Shown: positions 1-11,071, numbered from the stretch's first letter. The stretch is 64,000 nt of DNA from Oreohelix idahoensis (GCA_024509875.1 JAMPIV010006387.1:62001-126000), one strand, 5' to 3'. Program-made: numbers and translations. The notes: generated by a model not told the origin, from the sequence alone.

Positions 1-2013
1 GATGAGCTCCAAGGCTTTGCTGACAGCCATGACTTGAAAAAATTTTTTACCATGCACTCAAAGCGGTCTATGGTCCAACATCATCAGGATCATTTTCCCC
101 TCCTTAATGCAGATGGAAAAACACTAATTACAGACAAGGAAAAAATTCTCCAACGCTGGGTCGAACACTTTAATAATATTCTGAACCAGCCATCATCTAT
201 TAACGATGAAGCCATCAACCGACTGCCCCAAATTCCTATAAATGAAGCACTAGATGATATACCGACTTTGGAGGAGACTCAAACAAGCGATAGTCGTACG
301 TCAACGTTCTAGTGGAAAGGCCCCCGGCTCCGATTCAATTCCTGTTGAGGTCTATAAAGATGGCGGTACAGTTCTGATAGAGAAACTTCACATGATCTTC
401 CAGCAAATGTGGCAGAGTGAAACCATCCCACACAATCTCAAGGATGCGTCAATTATACATCTTTATAAACGTAAAGGTAATCGCCAAGACTGTAACAATC
501 ATCGAGGCATCTCACTACTATCAATCCACGCTCATGTGCGACGTGATGCCTTCGCTGGGAAGATATTTGCCAGAATCCTTCTAGTTTTAATCGCCTATAG
601 CTCATCTGATTCCGGAAAGAACGTGGAACCACCGATATGGTGTTCGCTGCAAGACAGCTTCAAGAAAAATGCCAAGAACAGCACTGTGACCTGTACACAG
701 CTTTCATCGACTTGACAAAGGCGTTCGACACGGTCAGTAGAGAGGGTCTATGGAAGATCATGGCAAAATACGGCTGCCCAAAGAAATTTATCTCAATAGT
801 GCAGCAGCTGCATGATGGAATGCAGGCTAGAGTTCAGGAAAACGGTGAGCTATCGGAGCCTTTCTCAGTCTCAAATGGAGTTAAACAAGGGTGTGTACTT
901 GCACCGACGCTTTTCAGTATCATGTTTTCTGCTATGCTGACTGATGCTTTCAGAGACGGGGACACAGGAATCGACATCAGATATCGTATTGATGGAAAAT
1001 TGTTTAACCTTAGGAGGCTTCAAGCAAAAACCAAGGTCAAATCACACACCATCAGGGATCTTCTGTTTGCTGACGACTGTGCCCTCAGTGCTGGCTCAGA
1101 GGCTGATCTGCAGCGTAGCGTTGATAGATTCTCCGAAGCCTGCTCCAACTTTGGGCTTACCATCAACACGGGGAAAACAGAAATCATGTACCAACCAGCT
1201 CCTGGCACAATTTATACTGAGCCAGTCATCAAGGTAAATGGTGAGAAACTGAATGTTGTGAACAGGTTCACATACCTTGGTAGTACACTATCCCAGAACA
1301 TCGTCATTGATGATGAGGTGAACACCAGGATCTCCAAAGCCAGCAGCACATTTGGCAGACTATACACCAACGTTTGGCATCGAAGTGGCATTAGTCTACA
1401 GACAAAGCTGAAGGTATACAGAGCTGCGGTGCTTCCAGTGCTGCTTTATGCATGTGAAACATGGACTGTATACAGGCACCACGTAAAAAAGCTCAACCAC
1501 TTCCATACAGTCTGTCTCAGGAAGATAATGAACATCAAATGGCAAGACAAGATCCCAGATACCGCCGTTCTTGACAGAGCTGGTATCCCTAGCTTCGATA
1601 CTATTCTGATGCAGTCACAGATTCGCTGGGCAGGTCATGTAGTCCGCATGCCAGACCATCGACTGCCAAAGATACTCTTTTATGGTGAGATGCAGAAGGC
1701 TGGACGCTCCCATGGTGGCCAGAAAAAGCGCTTCAAAGACACGCTTAAGGCTTCATTAAAAACCTTTGACATAAACCCAGACACATGGGAAGCTGCTGCG
1801 CAAGACCGAACTGCCTGGCGCACATCTCTTCGTAAAGGTGCAGTGGCATGCGAATCATCCAGAAGAGCAGCAGCGGAACAGCGGAGACAAGCTAGAAAAG
1901 ATCGTGAAATAAAACCTTCACATGAAGCAAACATTCCCTGCCCACACTGTCCGAGATCCTTCCAGGCCCGCATCGGGCTCATCAGTCACCTTCGTACTCA
2001 TAGACTATCCTAA
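1..2013 (+). pseudogene. Non-LTR retrotransposon ORF2 fragment (reverse transcriptase, C-terminal C2H2 finger)
   Basis: The sequence encodes the region before and including a reverse transcriptase, cut by the window edge, so any endonuclease domain lies upstream. Recognisable blocks are NNHRGISLLSI (about 500-535), LTKAFDTVSREGLW (about 712-750), NGVKQGCVLAPTLFS, the catalytic LLFADDCAL (about 1057-1083), an RFTYLGSTLS block and the IRWAGHVVRM region. The C-terminus carries a C2H2 finger, CPHCPRSF...H...H, at about 1937-1995, and stops at 2013. The frame breaks at about 285 and again between about 580 and 630, so this copy is probably dead. The type (RTE-like, endonuclease plus RT) is inferred from block spacing. 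Confidence 0.85.
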
Positions 2014-2782
2014 CATCCTAATAATTGTATGAACAGAGTGGTCTTCATCACTTGTGATGGACGAACAACAACAATATGTTGGCATATTGGTGTCAAAGAA
2101 AGGTCTTTCACTGACCCATGTTGTGGTTGAATTAACTCTTCAATTATAAAATCTGAGATTGTGAAACAGTGTATCTGATTGGTCTGATTCTGATAAAGTC
2201 AGGTTTGCCACTTACTGGAATTTTACCATTCAGAATAGTCCTTGCTATCAGGTGTGTTTACAATTGTCTCAGCTAATATTTGACAGTAAAATATCCAATA
2301 ATAGATACTGAAATCAAAACCTAGGAATTAAAAGAGAATTCATGAAGGAGATTAAAATTAGACAGCTAAAATTAGTTTGGCCATATAAAATGACATAATA
2401 ACTTGCTGAAGATGATAAAAGGAGGACGAGATGAAAGCAAACATAGAAGAGGAAGACAGTGCTATAAGTGGGGAGATAACATTAAGATGGACAGGATAGA
2501 GTCTACTGGAGTGCACCATCAAGACAAGAGACAGAAAATGTTAGAGTTCCGTTGCAGCCAACCTTTGATGTGGAGATAGCAGCTGATGATGATACACACA
2601 CATATTTAAACATTGTTATAGCAAGTGTGAATATTCAATTATTGCTAATTAATGCTAAGAAAATGTATCAGAAAGAACTTTGTATAAATATTATAAAGTT
2701 TATTCTTTAAAAAAACAATCTCTTGGGATGAATTAGCAATAATTGAATATTCACACTTGCTATAACAATTTTTTGGCCTTTG
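2014..2782. other. Unassigned intron/intergenic sequence with a perfect 39-bp inverted repeat
   Basis: No gene is visible. The stretch is AT-rich, with the 3' flank of the non-LTR fragment on the left. It contains a pair of perfectly complementary 39-bp arms at 2612-2650 and 2731-2769, separated by 80 bp, listed separately. Confidence 0.5.
2612..2769. repeat. Foldback element: perfect 39-bp inverted repeat, 80-bp loop
   Basis: The left arm starts ATTGTTATAGCAAGTGTG at 2612 and ends at 2650. The right arm (2731-2769) is its exact reverse complement, ending CACTTGCTATAACAAT. Matching stops abruptly at both arm ends. It could be a tiny MITE or a template-switch inversion; no flanking target-site duplication is clear. 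Confidence 0.85.
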
Positions 2783-3000
2783 AATGTTTCCTCCAATTGG
2801 CTGAGTTGTTAGAATGCTGGCTTCTTGCAGCAAAGGTACCGGGTGATGTCATGCTCCAGTCTACCCAGCTGTAAATGGGTACCTGACTCTACTCTTGAGT
2901 TAGGGAAGGCAAAGGAAGTGAGGAAGGACACTGGTCACCCCACCTCTCAAAGCTGGAATTTAATCCCCTATAGCAGTATCTGCTATGGAACTATCTTTAC
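2783..3000 (+). repeat. SINE-like repeat, family with CCAGTCTACCCAGCTGTAAA core
   Basis: A tRNA-like head (GGCTGAGTTGTTAGAATGCTGG resembles an A box; the B box is decayed) is followed by a core, ATGCTCCAGTCTACCCAGC...GGGTACCTGACTCT...GAGTTAGGGAAGG. A second copy lies at 10360-10590 with the same core and the same ending around AGCAGTATCTGCTATGG. Shared sequence in the same order at two sites shows a dispersed repeat; the SINE class is inferred. Confidence 0.65.
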
Positions 3001-3128
3001 CTGTTTTTTTGTTTAAACATGGGCAGAGTTTGTGGGGTTTATGAACAGTTAATGTGGGGCGAAGAGGATTCCAAAACAATGGAAGAGTAGAAACATTCAT
3101 ACGGAAATGGCCTGATTGCTTCAATCAA

Positions 3129-3880
3129 TCAATACCCTTTAGCTCCCCAAGGAGCATAGGCCTTCAACAAACACATGCCAAGTCTTCTTGTCCTGTGCCA
3201 TCCGCTCAAGTTCTTTCCATGTTTCCTCATCATTTTCACCTCTGTATCCAATTCTCTTCTCCGTGTGTTTATTGGTCTACCTGTGCCTCTCTTTCCCTGT
3301 GGATTCCAGAACAAGGACTGCCTTGTAATGCTATCAACAGGTTTCCTCAATGTGTGTCCTATCCATCGCCAGCATCTTCTTCTCAACTCTTGTTCCACTG
3401 GCACTTGTCTGGTTCTTGTCATCAATTCCACATTTGTGACTTTGTCATACCATTTCAGTCCTTCTATTCTACACAACCACCCGTTTATAAAAGTCTGTAG
3501 CTTTTTGGTTGTTGTTTTTATTGTTCTCCATGTCTCAGAGCCATACAATAGGACTGACTTGACATTTGAGTTGAAGATTCTTAATTTCGTGTTGGACTTG
3601 ATTTCTCTTGTTCTCCATATGTTTCCCAATGCAATGAAAGCTCCTCTTGCTTTTTGTATTCTTATTTTGATATCACTGTCTGTCCCTCCAACTTTGTCTA
3701 TATTACTTCCAAGATATGTATACGATTCTACATCTGTTAGTGGTGTTTCTTCAATTTCAACCTTGTTATCATTTCTTGCATTTATTCTCATAATCTTTGT
3801 CTTTTCCCTGTGTATTTTCAGGCCCACTTGTTGTGGGAATTTACATTTTCTCTTGCATCTGATTATCTGAGAGATGAACA
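3129..3880 (-). mobile_element. Non-LTR retrotransposon 3' fragment, (TTGA)n-tailed family (copy A)
   Basis: The minus-strand frame encodes the segment after the RT catalytic site: GLKIHREKTKIMRINARN, SYTYLGSNIDK, VLLYGSETWRT, WIGHTLRKPVDSITRQSLFW and the terminal APWGAKGY stop. The 3' end is AAAGGGTATTGATTGATTGA, a short TTGA microsatellite tail. It is 5' truncated within the RT region. At about 3865-3890 a short piece of the same element (GAGAGATGAACAAGCAG, as in the copy at 56886) appears in the opposite orientation. It lies in the intron or region just upstream of WASHC2 exon A, antisense to the gene. Confidence 0.85.
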
Positions 3881-3969
3881 AGCAGGCTGATTGCTTAGAA
3901 TATGAAAATCGCACTGCATCTGTCTGATTTTTTAGGCTATAAATTGATAGAAATTCTAATTGTTCTCAG

Positions 3970-4083
3970 ATTTCCAAGAACAAAACCCAAGGCTTGTTTG
4001 CTCATGATGACTTGCTGTTCAGCTCAGGTCAAGACAGAGATCTCTCTGTTGATTTGTTCAACAGTAAAGCACCTCTAGCTGAG
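3970..4083 (+). CDS. WASHC2: WASHC2 exon A: double LF acidic motif
   Basis: The exon follows a TTGTTCTCAG acceptor and ends at GAG|gtgaga; it is 38 codons and phase 0 at both ends. It encodes LFAHDDLLFSS, a classical LFa motif, followed about 14 residues later by VDLFNSK. In WASHC2 such motifs bind VPS35 and other endosomal partners. It is the first exon recognisable in the window, so the protein head is encoded further upstream. The intron behind it (3.7 kb) carries two tandem arrays and a piggyBac fragment. Its small size means it has no long open frame of its own. The call rests on motif, splice sites and phase agreement with exon B; an unseen exon between A and B cannot be excluded. Confidence 0.78.
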
Positions 4084-4129
4084 GTGAGAGACATGCTTAA
4101 TTGGGGTGAAAAAGCACTGAAGAAAATTG

Positions 4130-4800
4130 ATGTGTAATTGTGTTACTTGCAAATGTGACATAGAAACATCAACTTTTTTTATAATTATGTGTGACTTGTA
4201 ACTGTGATATAGAAACATCAACTCTTTTCATAATTATTGTGTAACTTGTAACTGGGACATAGAAACATCAACTCTTTTGATAATTATTGTGTGACTTGTA
4301 ATTGTAACATAGGAACATCAACTCTTGATAATTATTGTGTGACTTGTAACTGTGACACACAAACATAAACTCTGTGGTGATCGCCATTGTGTGACTTATG
4401 ATTGTGCAATAGAGTGGATTTGGAGGGCCATGAAGCTCAAGCTTCATTAGCTTCATAGTAGATCTGCCTCTGTGGCAACGAGAAAAAGATCAGCTCTAAA
4501 GGATAGTTATGTGACTTCTGACTGTGAGATAGAAACATCAAGATAGTGACTGTGTGTTATGATATTTGTATCACTTTTAGCAGTGAGAGAAAAAGATCAA
4601 CTCTAGAGGGTAGTTATAATGTGACTTGTGACTGTGAGCTAGATACATCAGCTCTTGATGATAGTTATTGTGCGATTGTGACGTTGAGATACAAGCATCA
4701 TCTTTTAGCAATATTGTGACTGTGAGATACAATATCAGTCTTTGGTGATAGTTATTATGTGACTTGTGATGGTAAAATACATCATCAACTTTTTGTGATA
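4130..4800. repeat. Degenerate ~50-bp tandem repeat
   Basis: Units contain GTGACTTGTAACTGTGA followed by TAGAAACATCAACTCTT, spaced 49-50 bp in the first copies and more degenerate later. It begins about 50 bp after WASHC2 exon A. Confidence 0.8.
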
Positions 4801-5044
4801 ATATTGAAAGTTTTTCACGAAGCTAGATGAGAAAAATATAATTTCTGGCTTTTAATTTTTAAATGTAAGAATTTATGAAAATAGTAGGTGTTAAATCTTT
4901 TGTCTAAGAACAAAATTATGACTGTAGAAAGGTTGGAGTTTTAACTATGTGCAAGTCATTGTATATACAAAGGTACATACATGAGGTGTGCTTGTCCACA
5001 TACAGAGACTTTCATGTTTTATTTCGCCCCTTGATATTGCTTTA
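4801..5044. other. Unassigned intron sequence
   Basis: AT-rich sequence with no recognisable coding or repeat structure. It ends at TTTAACACTTGC, where the 364-bp repeat block begins. Confidence 0.4.
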
Positions 5045-6140
5045 ACACTTGCTGACCAGCGATCCGGAGCATTAATGTCTCCCATTACCAAGGGTGTTTG
5101 CAGATTTCTTTAAAAATAACTGTTTTTTAAATTCATAAAAAATTGAAAAACAGACATAGGGTTTTGAAATTTTCAGAGCGCCATTATGAATGGTTGCTAC
5201 ATCTATAAAAATATATTTTATGCAAATTGGTCACATGATCATGGCGGCCATCTTGAATTTGTGTGGCTATTTATAGAAATTTCAGGAGATGTTTTAAAAC
5301 CATGATATTTTTCCAGTGTTTAGTGAATTTGTTTGATGTCAGTGCAATAAAATGTTAGGGACATTGATGGCAATGAAGAAAATAATCTTAATTGACGTAC
5401 TGATTTAACGATAAACCAGCAATCCAGTGCATTAATGTCTCCCATTAACAAGTTTGTTTGCCGATTTCTTTAAAAATAACTGGTTTTGTTTTAAATTCAT
5501 AAAAAATTGAAAAACAGACATAGGGTTTTGAAATTTTCAGAGCGCCATTATGAATGGTTGCTACATCTATAAAAATATATTTTATGCAAATTGGTCACAT
5601 GATCATGGCGGCCATCTTGAATTTGTGTGGCTATTTATAGAAATTTCAGGAGATGTTTTAAAACCATGATATTTTTCCAGTGTTTAGTGAATTTGTTTGA
5701 TGTCAGTGCAATAAAATGTTAGGGACATTGATGGCAATAAAGAAAATAATCTTAATTGACGTACTGATTTAACAATGAACTAGCAATCCAGTGCATTAGT
5801 GTCTCCCATTAACAAGTTTGTTTGCCGATTTCTTTAAAAATAACTGGTTTTGTTTTAAATTCATAAAAAATTGAAAAACAGACATAGGGTTTTGAAATTT
5901 TCAGAGCGCCATTATGAATGGTTGCTACATCTTTAAAAATATATTTTATGAAAAATGGTCACATGATCATGGCGGCCATCTTGAATTTGTGTGGCAATTT
6001 ATAGAAATTTCAGGAGATGTTTTAAAACCATGATATTTTTCCAGTGTTTAGTGAATTTGTTTGATGTCAGTGCAATAAAATGTTAGGGACATTGATGGCA
6101 ATGAAAAAAATAATCTTAATTGACGTACTGATTTATTAAT
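5045..6140. repeat. Three tandem copies of a 364-bp block, probably piggyBac subterminal sequence
   Basis: The marker TTCAGGAGATG recurs at 5281, 5645 and 6009, a period of 364 bp, with high identity. Each unit starts near ACCAGCRATCCRGWGCATTA, and the first is preceded by TTAACACTTGCTG. The array lies immediately 3' of the minus-strand piggyBac transposase fragment, so it may be that element's end sequence triplicated. The link is inferred from position and the TTAA. Confidence 0.85.
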
Positions 6141-6288
6141 AACCATGTATTTCAACATAAAAGGCTCATAAAAATTGTGAATAAAATGCAAAGAAAATTT
6201 AATTTTTATATTGTCTGTTTTGAGTGTATTCTGTGTCTGCGGCATCTGACAATGAGTGTTTGTGAATGTTTTGAATAGTTACATACCT

Positions 6289-6804
6289 CTAGTTGGAGTC
6301 TGAGCTGCTTCCTTCATTAACTGGGGTTGAAGTTGTAGCTGTAGGCCTCTGCAAGAGTCTTTGTCTGGATCGTTGATAATCCTTGACTGTGTGGTATAAT
6401 TTGAAGCACGGTATCATGCATAGAGGTACATTGCAATCTGGGCAGTACATGACAGTCTGGCTTCTTTTCCCTGCAGCCTTACACACTTTACAGTCTGGTT
6501 TGTACCTTGCCCTTTCATATTTATCAATGAAGTGGCGCTCAGTAAGTCGTGTTGTTGTGACTTGTGGTTTTGAAGGTGTCACATTGCGTCGAAGAATAGC
6601 AGGTTCAATAAGAGCGAGACTGACATCCTGCCTGAACTTCTTTGCTGTGATCTTTTTTGTAGAGTTGGCAGTGTTGTAGGTTATGTGCCCATTAACCAGG
6701 GCAGTTTCAACTAAGAAATGATATAATGGCAGGTACCATTTATATGATCTGTGTGGGTAGGGATAGCTTGCACCCAGTTGGCCGAAGTGGTCGACACCTC
6801 CCAT
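6289..6804 (-). pseudogene. piggyBac transposase C-terminal fragment with cysteine-rich domain
   Basis: The minus frame encodes MGGVDHFGQLGASYPYPHRS then KWYLPLYHFLVETALVNGHI, the conserved end of the piggyBac (PGBD) catalytic domain. It continues to the C-terminal cysteine-rich DNA-binding finger CKVCKAAGKRSQTVMYCPDC-x3-PLC-x3-PCFKLYHT. The family's transposase is usually about 550-600 residues; only about 171 remain, and the catalytic Asp residues upstream are missing. It lies antisense in WASHC2 intron A-B. Confidence 0.9.
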
Positions 6805-7329
6805 ACTTTTGTTGGCTGCAATATGGCTGCTGCTTCTGTGGTGACCAATAGCATTATACCATCAAATGTAGTGGTATGCATAGCTATTACTGTTGTGAGT
6901 TTTCATCTTTGTTGACTTATCCATATCTTGATAACTTTTTTCTTTATTTTTTTTTTCATCTGTTGGCTTATCCATATATTAGTAATCTCTGTTTCCCTCT
7001 TTGTTGACTTATCCATATCTTGATGACCTCAGTTTCTGTCTTTATTGATTGATCCATATCTTAGTGACATCTATTTTCATCATTAAATAGTAACTGACAA
7101 GTTGGTGGCCAAAGAACATTTACATATAAGGCCAAATATATCTTCATCAGCAAACAGAATGCATATTCATCTAGGTTTGTTGTATGACACCCATGAGACA
7201 TAAAGTTAAAAAAGTGCAAACACAATGAGCACAAGTAGTTGTGTTAACCAGAAAGAAATAAAACAAACAGCTGAAGAATACTTTGACTTATGGCCGTACA
7301 CACAGGACATACGTCATGTGACAGAAAGT
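6805..7329. other. Intron sequence with degenerate TTGACTTATCCATATCTT repeats
   Basis: At about 6910-7070 a motif TTG(A/G)CTTATCCATATCTT recurs several times with loose spacing. Nothing coding was recognised. Confidence 0.45.
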
Positions 7330-7670
7330 GAAGAATATAGAAATAAAACTTGCTGTCATTTTCTTGTTGCATCACCATCTGTCTTTTGCTATTTGATGTT
7401 AGAGGATGTAGAGATAAGACTTGCTGACATTTTGTTTGTTACATCACCATCTAACTGTCTTTTACTGTTTCTTCTTCTTCTTCGTTCACCCTCAGATGTC
7501 AACTTGTGACATTTTGTTTGTTGCATCACCATCTAACTGTCTTTTACTGTTTGATGTTAGAGGATGTAGAGATAAGACTTGCTGACATTTTGTTTGTTGC
7601 ATCACCATCTAACTGTCTTTTATGTTTGATGTTAGATAATATAGAGATAAGACTACAGACATTTTGTTGT
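7330..7670. repeat. ~76-bp tandem repeat directly upstream of exon B
   Basis: Repeats of GATGTTAGAGGATGTAGAGA...TGACATTTTGTTTGTTGCATCACC with one interrupted unit; about four copies. The pyrimidine-rich GTCTTTTACTGTTT in each unit resembles a splice-acceptor tract. Confidence 0.8.
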
Positions 7671-7787
7671 TATTCTCAGGCTCCAACTTGCTGCAGTCAG
7701 TCAGTTTCTTTATATTCACTTGAACAGTAAATTGATTATAGACAAATTATTCTGTGTCTAACAAGCAAGTTTCTCTCTATCACTCAG

Positions 7788-8019
7788 GAAGAGGTAAGGT
7801 CAGAGGTGAAGGAACTTAAAAAGCCAGCAGGTGCCGTCTCCATGTTTGGAGGGATTGATCCCTCAGCCATTCTGAAAACAAGAAAACCTACATACGGTTC
7901 AGATGATGAGGTTAAGCAGAGCGTTAAGAAAGATGAGAAAGACGTGAAGAAGGAAGAGAAGACAACAGTAGGGGAGAAGAAAACACCAGCGAAGGCTCCA
8001 GTCTCAAAACCAAAACTTT
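7788..8019 (+). CDS. WASHC2: WASHC2 exon B: first AGAVSMFGGID block
   Basis: The acceptor is CTATCACTCAG and the donor is TTT|gtatgt; 77 codons plus one base (phase 0 to 1). It opens with EEVRSEVKELKKPAGAVSMF and continues GGIDPSAIL, a block repeated almost verbatim in exon D, then a Lys/Glu-rich linker ending in KPK. FAM21 proteins carry the same (P)AG(A/G)VSLFGG(I/V/M)D type blocks between LFa motifs. The leftover T pairs with CC at the start of exon C to give a serine codon. It lies directly behind a roughly 76-bp tandem array (7330-7670) and before a TA/TG/GA microsatellite. I regard this as a genuine coding exon because of its conservation with exon D and its phase fit. Confidence 0.92.
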
Positions 8020-8116
8020 GTATGTTTTATTTTGTTTCATTCTCAAATTTATTTATTCTTTTTTGTTAAATGTGCTCTTTTCTTTCATCTGTGAGTCATG
8101 CTATATGTGTGTCATA

Positions 8117-8200
8117 TATATATATATATGTGTGTGTGTGTGAGAGAGAGTGAGAGAGAGAGTGTGTGTGTGAGAGAGAGAGAGAGTGAGTGAGTGAGTT
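8117..8200. repeat. Compound microsatellite (TA)n(TG)n(GA)n
   Basis: Runs of TATATA, TGTGTG and GAGAGA, with a GAGT run at the end, lie about 100 bp after the exon B donor. Confidence 0.95.
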
Positions 8201-9190
8201 TGATTATAAACCATAGCAAATATTCTCTCTGAAACAGACCATCATTATTACAGACTTTATCAGATATTTTCTCTAAAACAGACCATCTTATCACAAACCA
8301 TATTGGATATTCTCTCTAAAACAGACTGATTATCACAAGCCTTATTGGATATTCTCTCTAAAATAGACCATCATTATTACAGACTTTACCAGATATTCTT
8401 TCTAAAACAGACCATCTTATCACAAACCATATTGGATATTCTCTATTAAACATACCATCATTATTACAAACCAAGGGAGCCGTGCGACATTTGAAGATTT
8501 TTCGTCGACCGGGATTTGAACTGGATTAACTCGAGCCCTGGCGAGTACATTTGAAAAAGTGTCGTCGACTAGGGACTGGCGGCTTCTGAGCCGACCCAGC
8601 TCTAATGGGTACCTCCGAAATTGGCGAGTATCTGCCTGAATGGTGAGGGACACCTGTCTCTGTGCAAGAAAAAAGGAATACTCACGTAAAATCAGTCTCA
8701 GGTTAGACATTAACCTGAGATTTCGTCTCGAGTAATAGCGGGCGTACGAAAAAAAAAAAAAATTACAAACCATATATGATATTCACTCTTCTTCTTCTTC
8801 TTCTTGCGATCGCATCTTTGATGATTACACCGTCAGACGAGTTCTCATGATGATATTCACTCTAAAACTGACATCATTCTTACAGACCATATTCGGATAT
8901 TTTCTCTTAAATAGACCATCATTATCACAAACCATATCAGACATTCTCTCTTAAACATACCATCATTATTACAAACCATATCAGACATTCTCTCTTAAAC
9001 AGACCATCATTGTTACAAACCATATCGGATATTCTCTCTCTAAAACAGACCATCATTATTACAGACCATATAAGATATTCTCTCTAAAACAGACCATCAT
9101 TCTTACAGACCACATCAGATATTCTCTCTAAAACAGACCATAATTATTACAGACCATATAGGATATTCTCTCTAAAACAAAACATTAAAT
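8200..9190. repeat. ~42-bp tandem repeat (ATTCTCTCTAAAACAGACC family)
   Basis: More than a dozen units of GATATTCTCTCTAAAACAGA...CATCATTATTACA...CCATAT, decaying further to about 9450. The array is interrupted by a SINE whose 11-bp target duplication is itself part of the repeat unit. Confidence 0.9.
8474..8761 (+). mobile_element. SINE copy, tRNA head deleted, 11-bp target-site duplication
   Basis: The body matches the SINE at 32117-32483 (TTTTTCGTCGACCGGGATTTG, ...GCCGACCCAGCT, GAGGGACACCTGTCTCTGT, ...GCGGGCGTACG, poly-A). The A/B-box part after AGGGAGCCG is missing: the sequence jumps to TGCGACATTTGAAG. ATTACAAACCA flanks it at 8463-8473 and 8762-8772. Confidence 0.92.
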
Positions 9191-9892
9191 TATAACAATC
9201 ATAATGATGGAAACCTCTGTTAGATATTAACCATTATGATAGCATAACATATATGACACTCTCTCTATAACATATCATTATTACATACCATTATGACAAA
9301 AGGTCAAGTCAGACATTCTCACCTAAACAGATCATCATAATGGTAAGACATTTTGTCTAAAACAGACCGTCATGTCGATGAATCATTTTAGACATATTCA
9401 CTACAACAGATTATCAGAGATGATACACCATATTAGACATTTCCTCTAAAACATGCTATCTGTATTATTCTGCATTAAACCACTTGAGATAATAAATTCA
9501 GATATTCACCATCAAAGGCCTTCATTGTATCCTGTGTATCAGATGGTCAGAAGTAATGACAGAGACAGACCCAGTGCAGAGAACATAACAATACTAAGTA
9601 CAGCTGGAGAATACAGAGAGAAAGATGAGGGAAATAGGCTGTACTCTCAGGAAACATCTAGCCAGTATAACCAGATATGCCTTCACTGCACTCACAGGCA
9701 AAGAAAAGAATTTGGATGTTAAAAAGAGCCTGCAGAAAAAGAAGCCAAAGCAACAGGAACCACACTGGGAGAGGTAAAGATGATGGAAAGTTGGTGCAGG
9801 GCAATAGCTGTAGCCATATATTGCACAGAGTATGAGGAGGGTTGGTGATGATGACATCAGATTCCCTCTCCAGTACTTTTTTCAATATCTAG
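9191..9892. other. Unassigned intron sequence
   Basis: Decaying copies of the 42-bp repeat run to about 9450, then about 430 bp in which I recognise nothing. Purine-rich stretches such as GCCTGCAGAAAAAGAAGCC look exon-like but lack a consistent frame or splice pair. Confidence 0.4.
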
Positions 9893-10011
9893 CCGCAGAC
9901 TTGTTTGGAGTTAATGATGATGACGATGAAGATTTGTTCTCACCAAAAGCAGCAGTGGGAACAGCAGAAAAAGGAGTTACAACAGATGAGTCTACTGACA
10001 CACCTGAACAG
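9893..10011 (+). CDS. WASHC2: WASHC2 exon C: LFa motif exon
   Basis: The acceptor is TTCAATATCTAG and the donor is CAG|gtaaaa. The exon begins with two bases that complete a serine codon from exon B and then reads ADLFGVNDDDDEDLFSPK, a textbook LFa motif (LF, acidic run, LF). The rest is a short Thr/Glu/Ser linker. It ends in phase 0. With exon B it forms a two-exon cassette (phase 0-1-0) that is repeated as exons D and E. The predicted role is binding retromer or other endosomal cargo machinery, by analogy with characterised FAM21 LFa repeats. Confidence 0.92.
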
Positions 10012-10090
10012 GTAAAAAGATCTGAATTTCTAATCTTATAAATTCAATTTCTGATTTATATTTCATGTCTACCACCCTTAGATTGATCAA

Positions 10091-10220
10091 AATCAGTTTT
10101 ACAAATGCACGGTACACTAGGAACACGGGTTTTTCGGGTTCATCCTTTGCTAGCCACAGTTACAAACGGGTGATGAAACGTCCCATGTTTCTAGCACGCT
10201 GTACATTAGTAAATCTGACT
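10091..10220. mobile_element. Small MITE-like element with imperfect terminal inverted repeats
   Basis: The left end, TCAGTTTTACAAATGCACGG..CACTAGGAACACGGG, and the reverse complement of the right end, TCAGATTTACTAATGTACAG..TGCTAGAAACATGGG, align over nearly 38 bp with about ten differences. There is no coding capacity and no clear target-site duplication. Confidence 0.6.
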
Positions 10221-10359
10221 CTGTAACATTTTCTTTTATATTATATAAATTAACGAAAGAATTGATGGAAAACATAACAAATTAGGATTAGGATTAGTGG
10301 AGCGATGTAATTGCCAACACGTCACATGACATTTGATCATGGTAATTAAACAAGTGAGC

Positions 10360-10590
10360 ATCTAATTGACAGAGTGTTTAAAGGTGAAAAGTTCGATTCA
10401 TTGTATCGACATGCTCCAGTCTACCCAGCTATAAATCAGTGCCTGACATTGTTCTTGAGTTAGGGAAGGAAAAGGCAGCGAGGAAGGGAACGGATCACCC
10501 CCACCTCTCGATGCTGGACCTAGTATAGTGAAGTCTCTAACACTTCACTCCCCTACAGCAGTATCTGCTATGGGACTACCAAACAAATAG
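10360..10590 (+). repeat. SINE-like repeat, second copy of the CCAGTCTACCCAGCT family
   Basis: AAGTTCGATTCATTG resembles an RNA polymerase III B box. The core and 3' end match the copy at 2783-3000 (TGCTCCAGTCTACCCAGCT, GAGTTAGGGAAGG, AGCAGTATCTGCTATGGGAC). Confidence 0.7.
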
Positions 10591-11071
10591 ATCAGGAAAG
10601 GAAGCTGTGTTTCCAAAAATCCTTTTGGTGACCAAAAAGCAGTATGGAATGTAAGGTCAAGGTCGGAGCAGGAAATCTACCCAGACAGTGAAAGGAATGA
10701 ACATATTAAACTATTTATGCAGGAATGGATTGGAATACATTAAAGAAACTGACCTCTAACACAGCTTATCATGGAATTCACAGGGAAGAAAACAAAAAAG
10801 AAGATAAAACCAAAGAACGTATGGATGGGAGTTACTTCAGCAGAACTGAAAGGTATAATAGCATCTCATCATTATCATCATCATTATTCCCCCATCCTCC
10901 TTCATCACAGTGATAATTAATGTTTCCTGTTTTTGTCCATTGATGGTTACTTCTTGGAAGACCCATGTGAGATGAGCTTGTTTTTAATTGGTTCTCCAGT
11001 TATTTCATGTAAACTTTACTGGAGCTATTGTGTTTGTATTCTTTATCACTGTCATCATCTGACTAACACAG
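10591..11071. other. Unassigned intron sequence
   Basis: No recognisable repeat or coding feature; the ATCATTATCATCATCATTAT stretch at about 10865-10890 is low complexity. Confidence 0.4.

Noticed and set aside
3175..3870. Plus-strand 231-codon frame rich in Phe, Leu and Ser
   Set aside because: It is the antisense of the non-LTR reverse-transcriptase fragment encoded on the minus strand; the same shadow occurs opposite the copy at 57339-57947.
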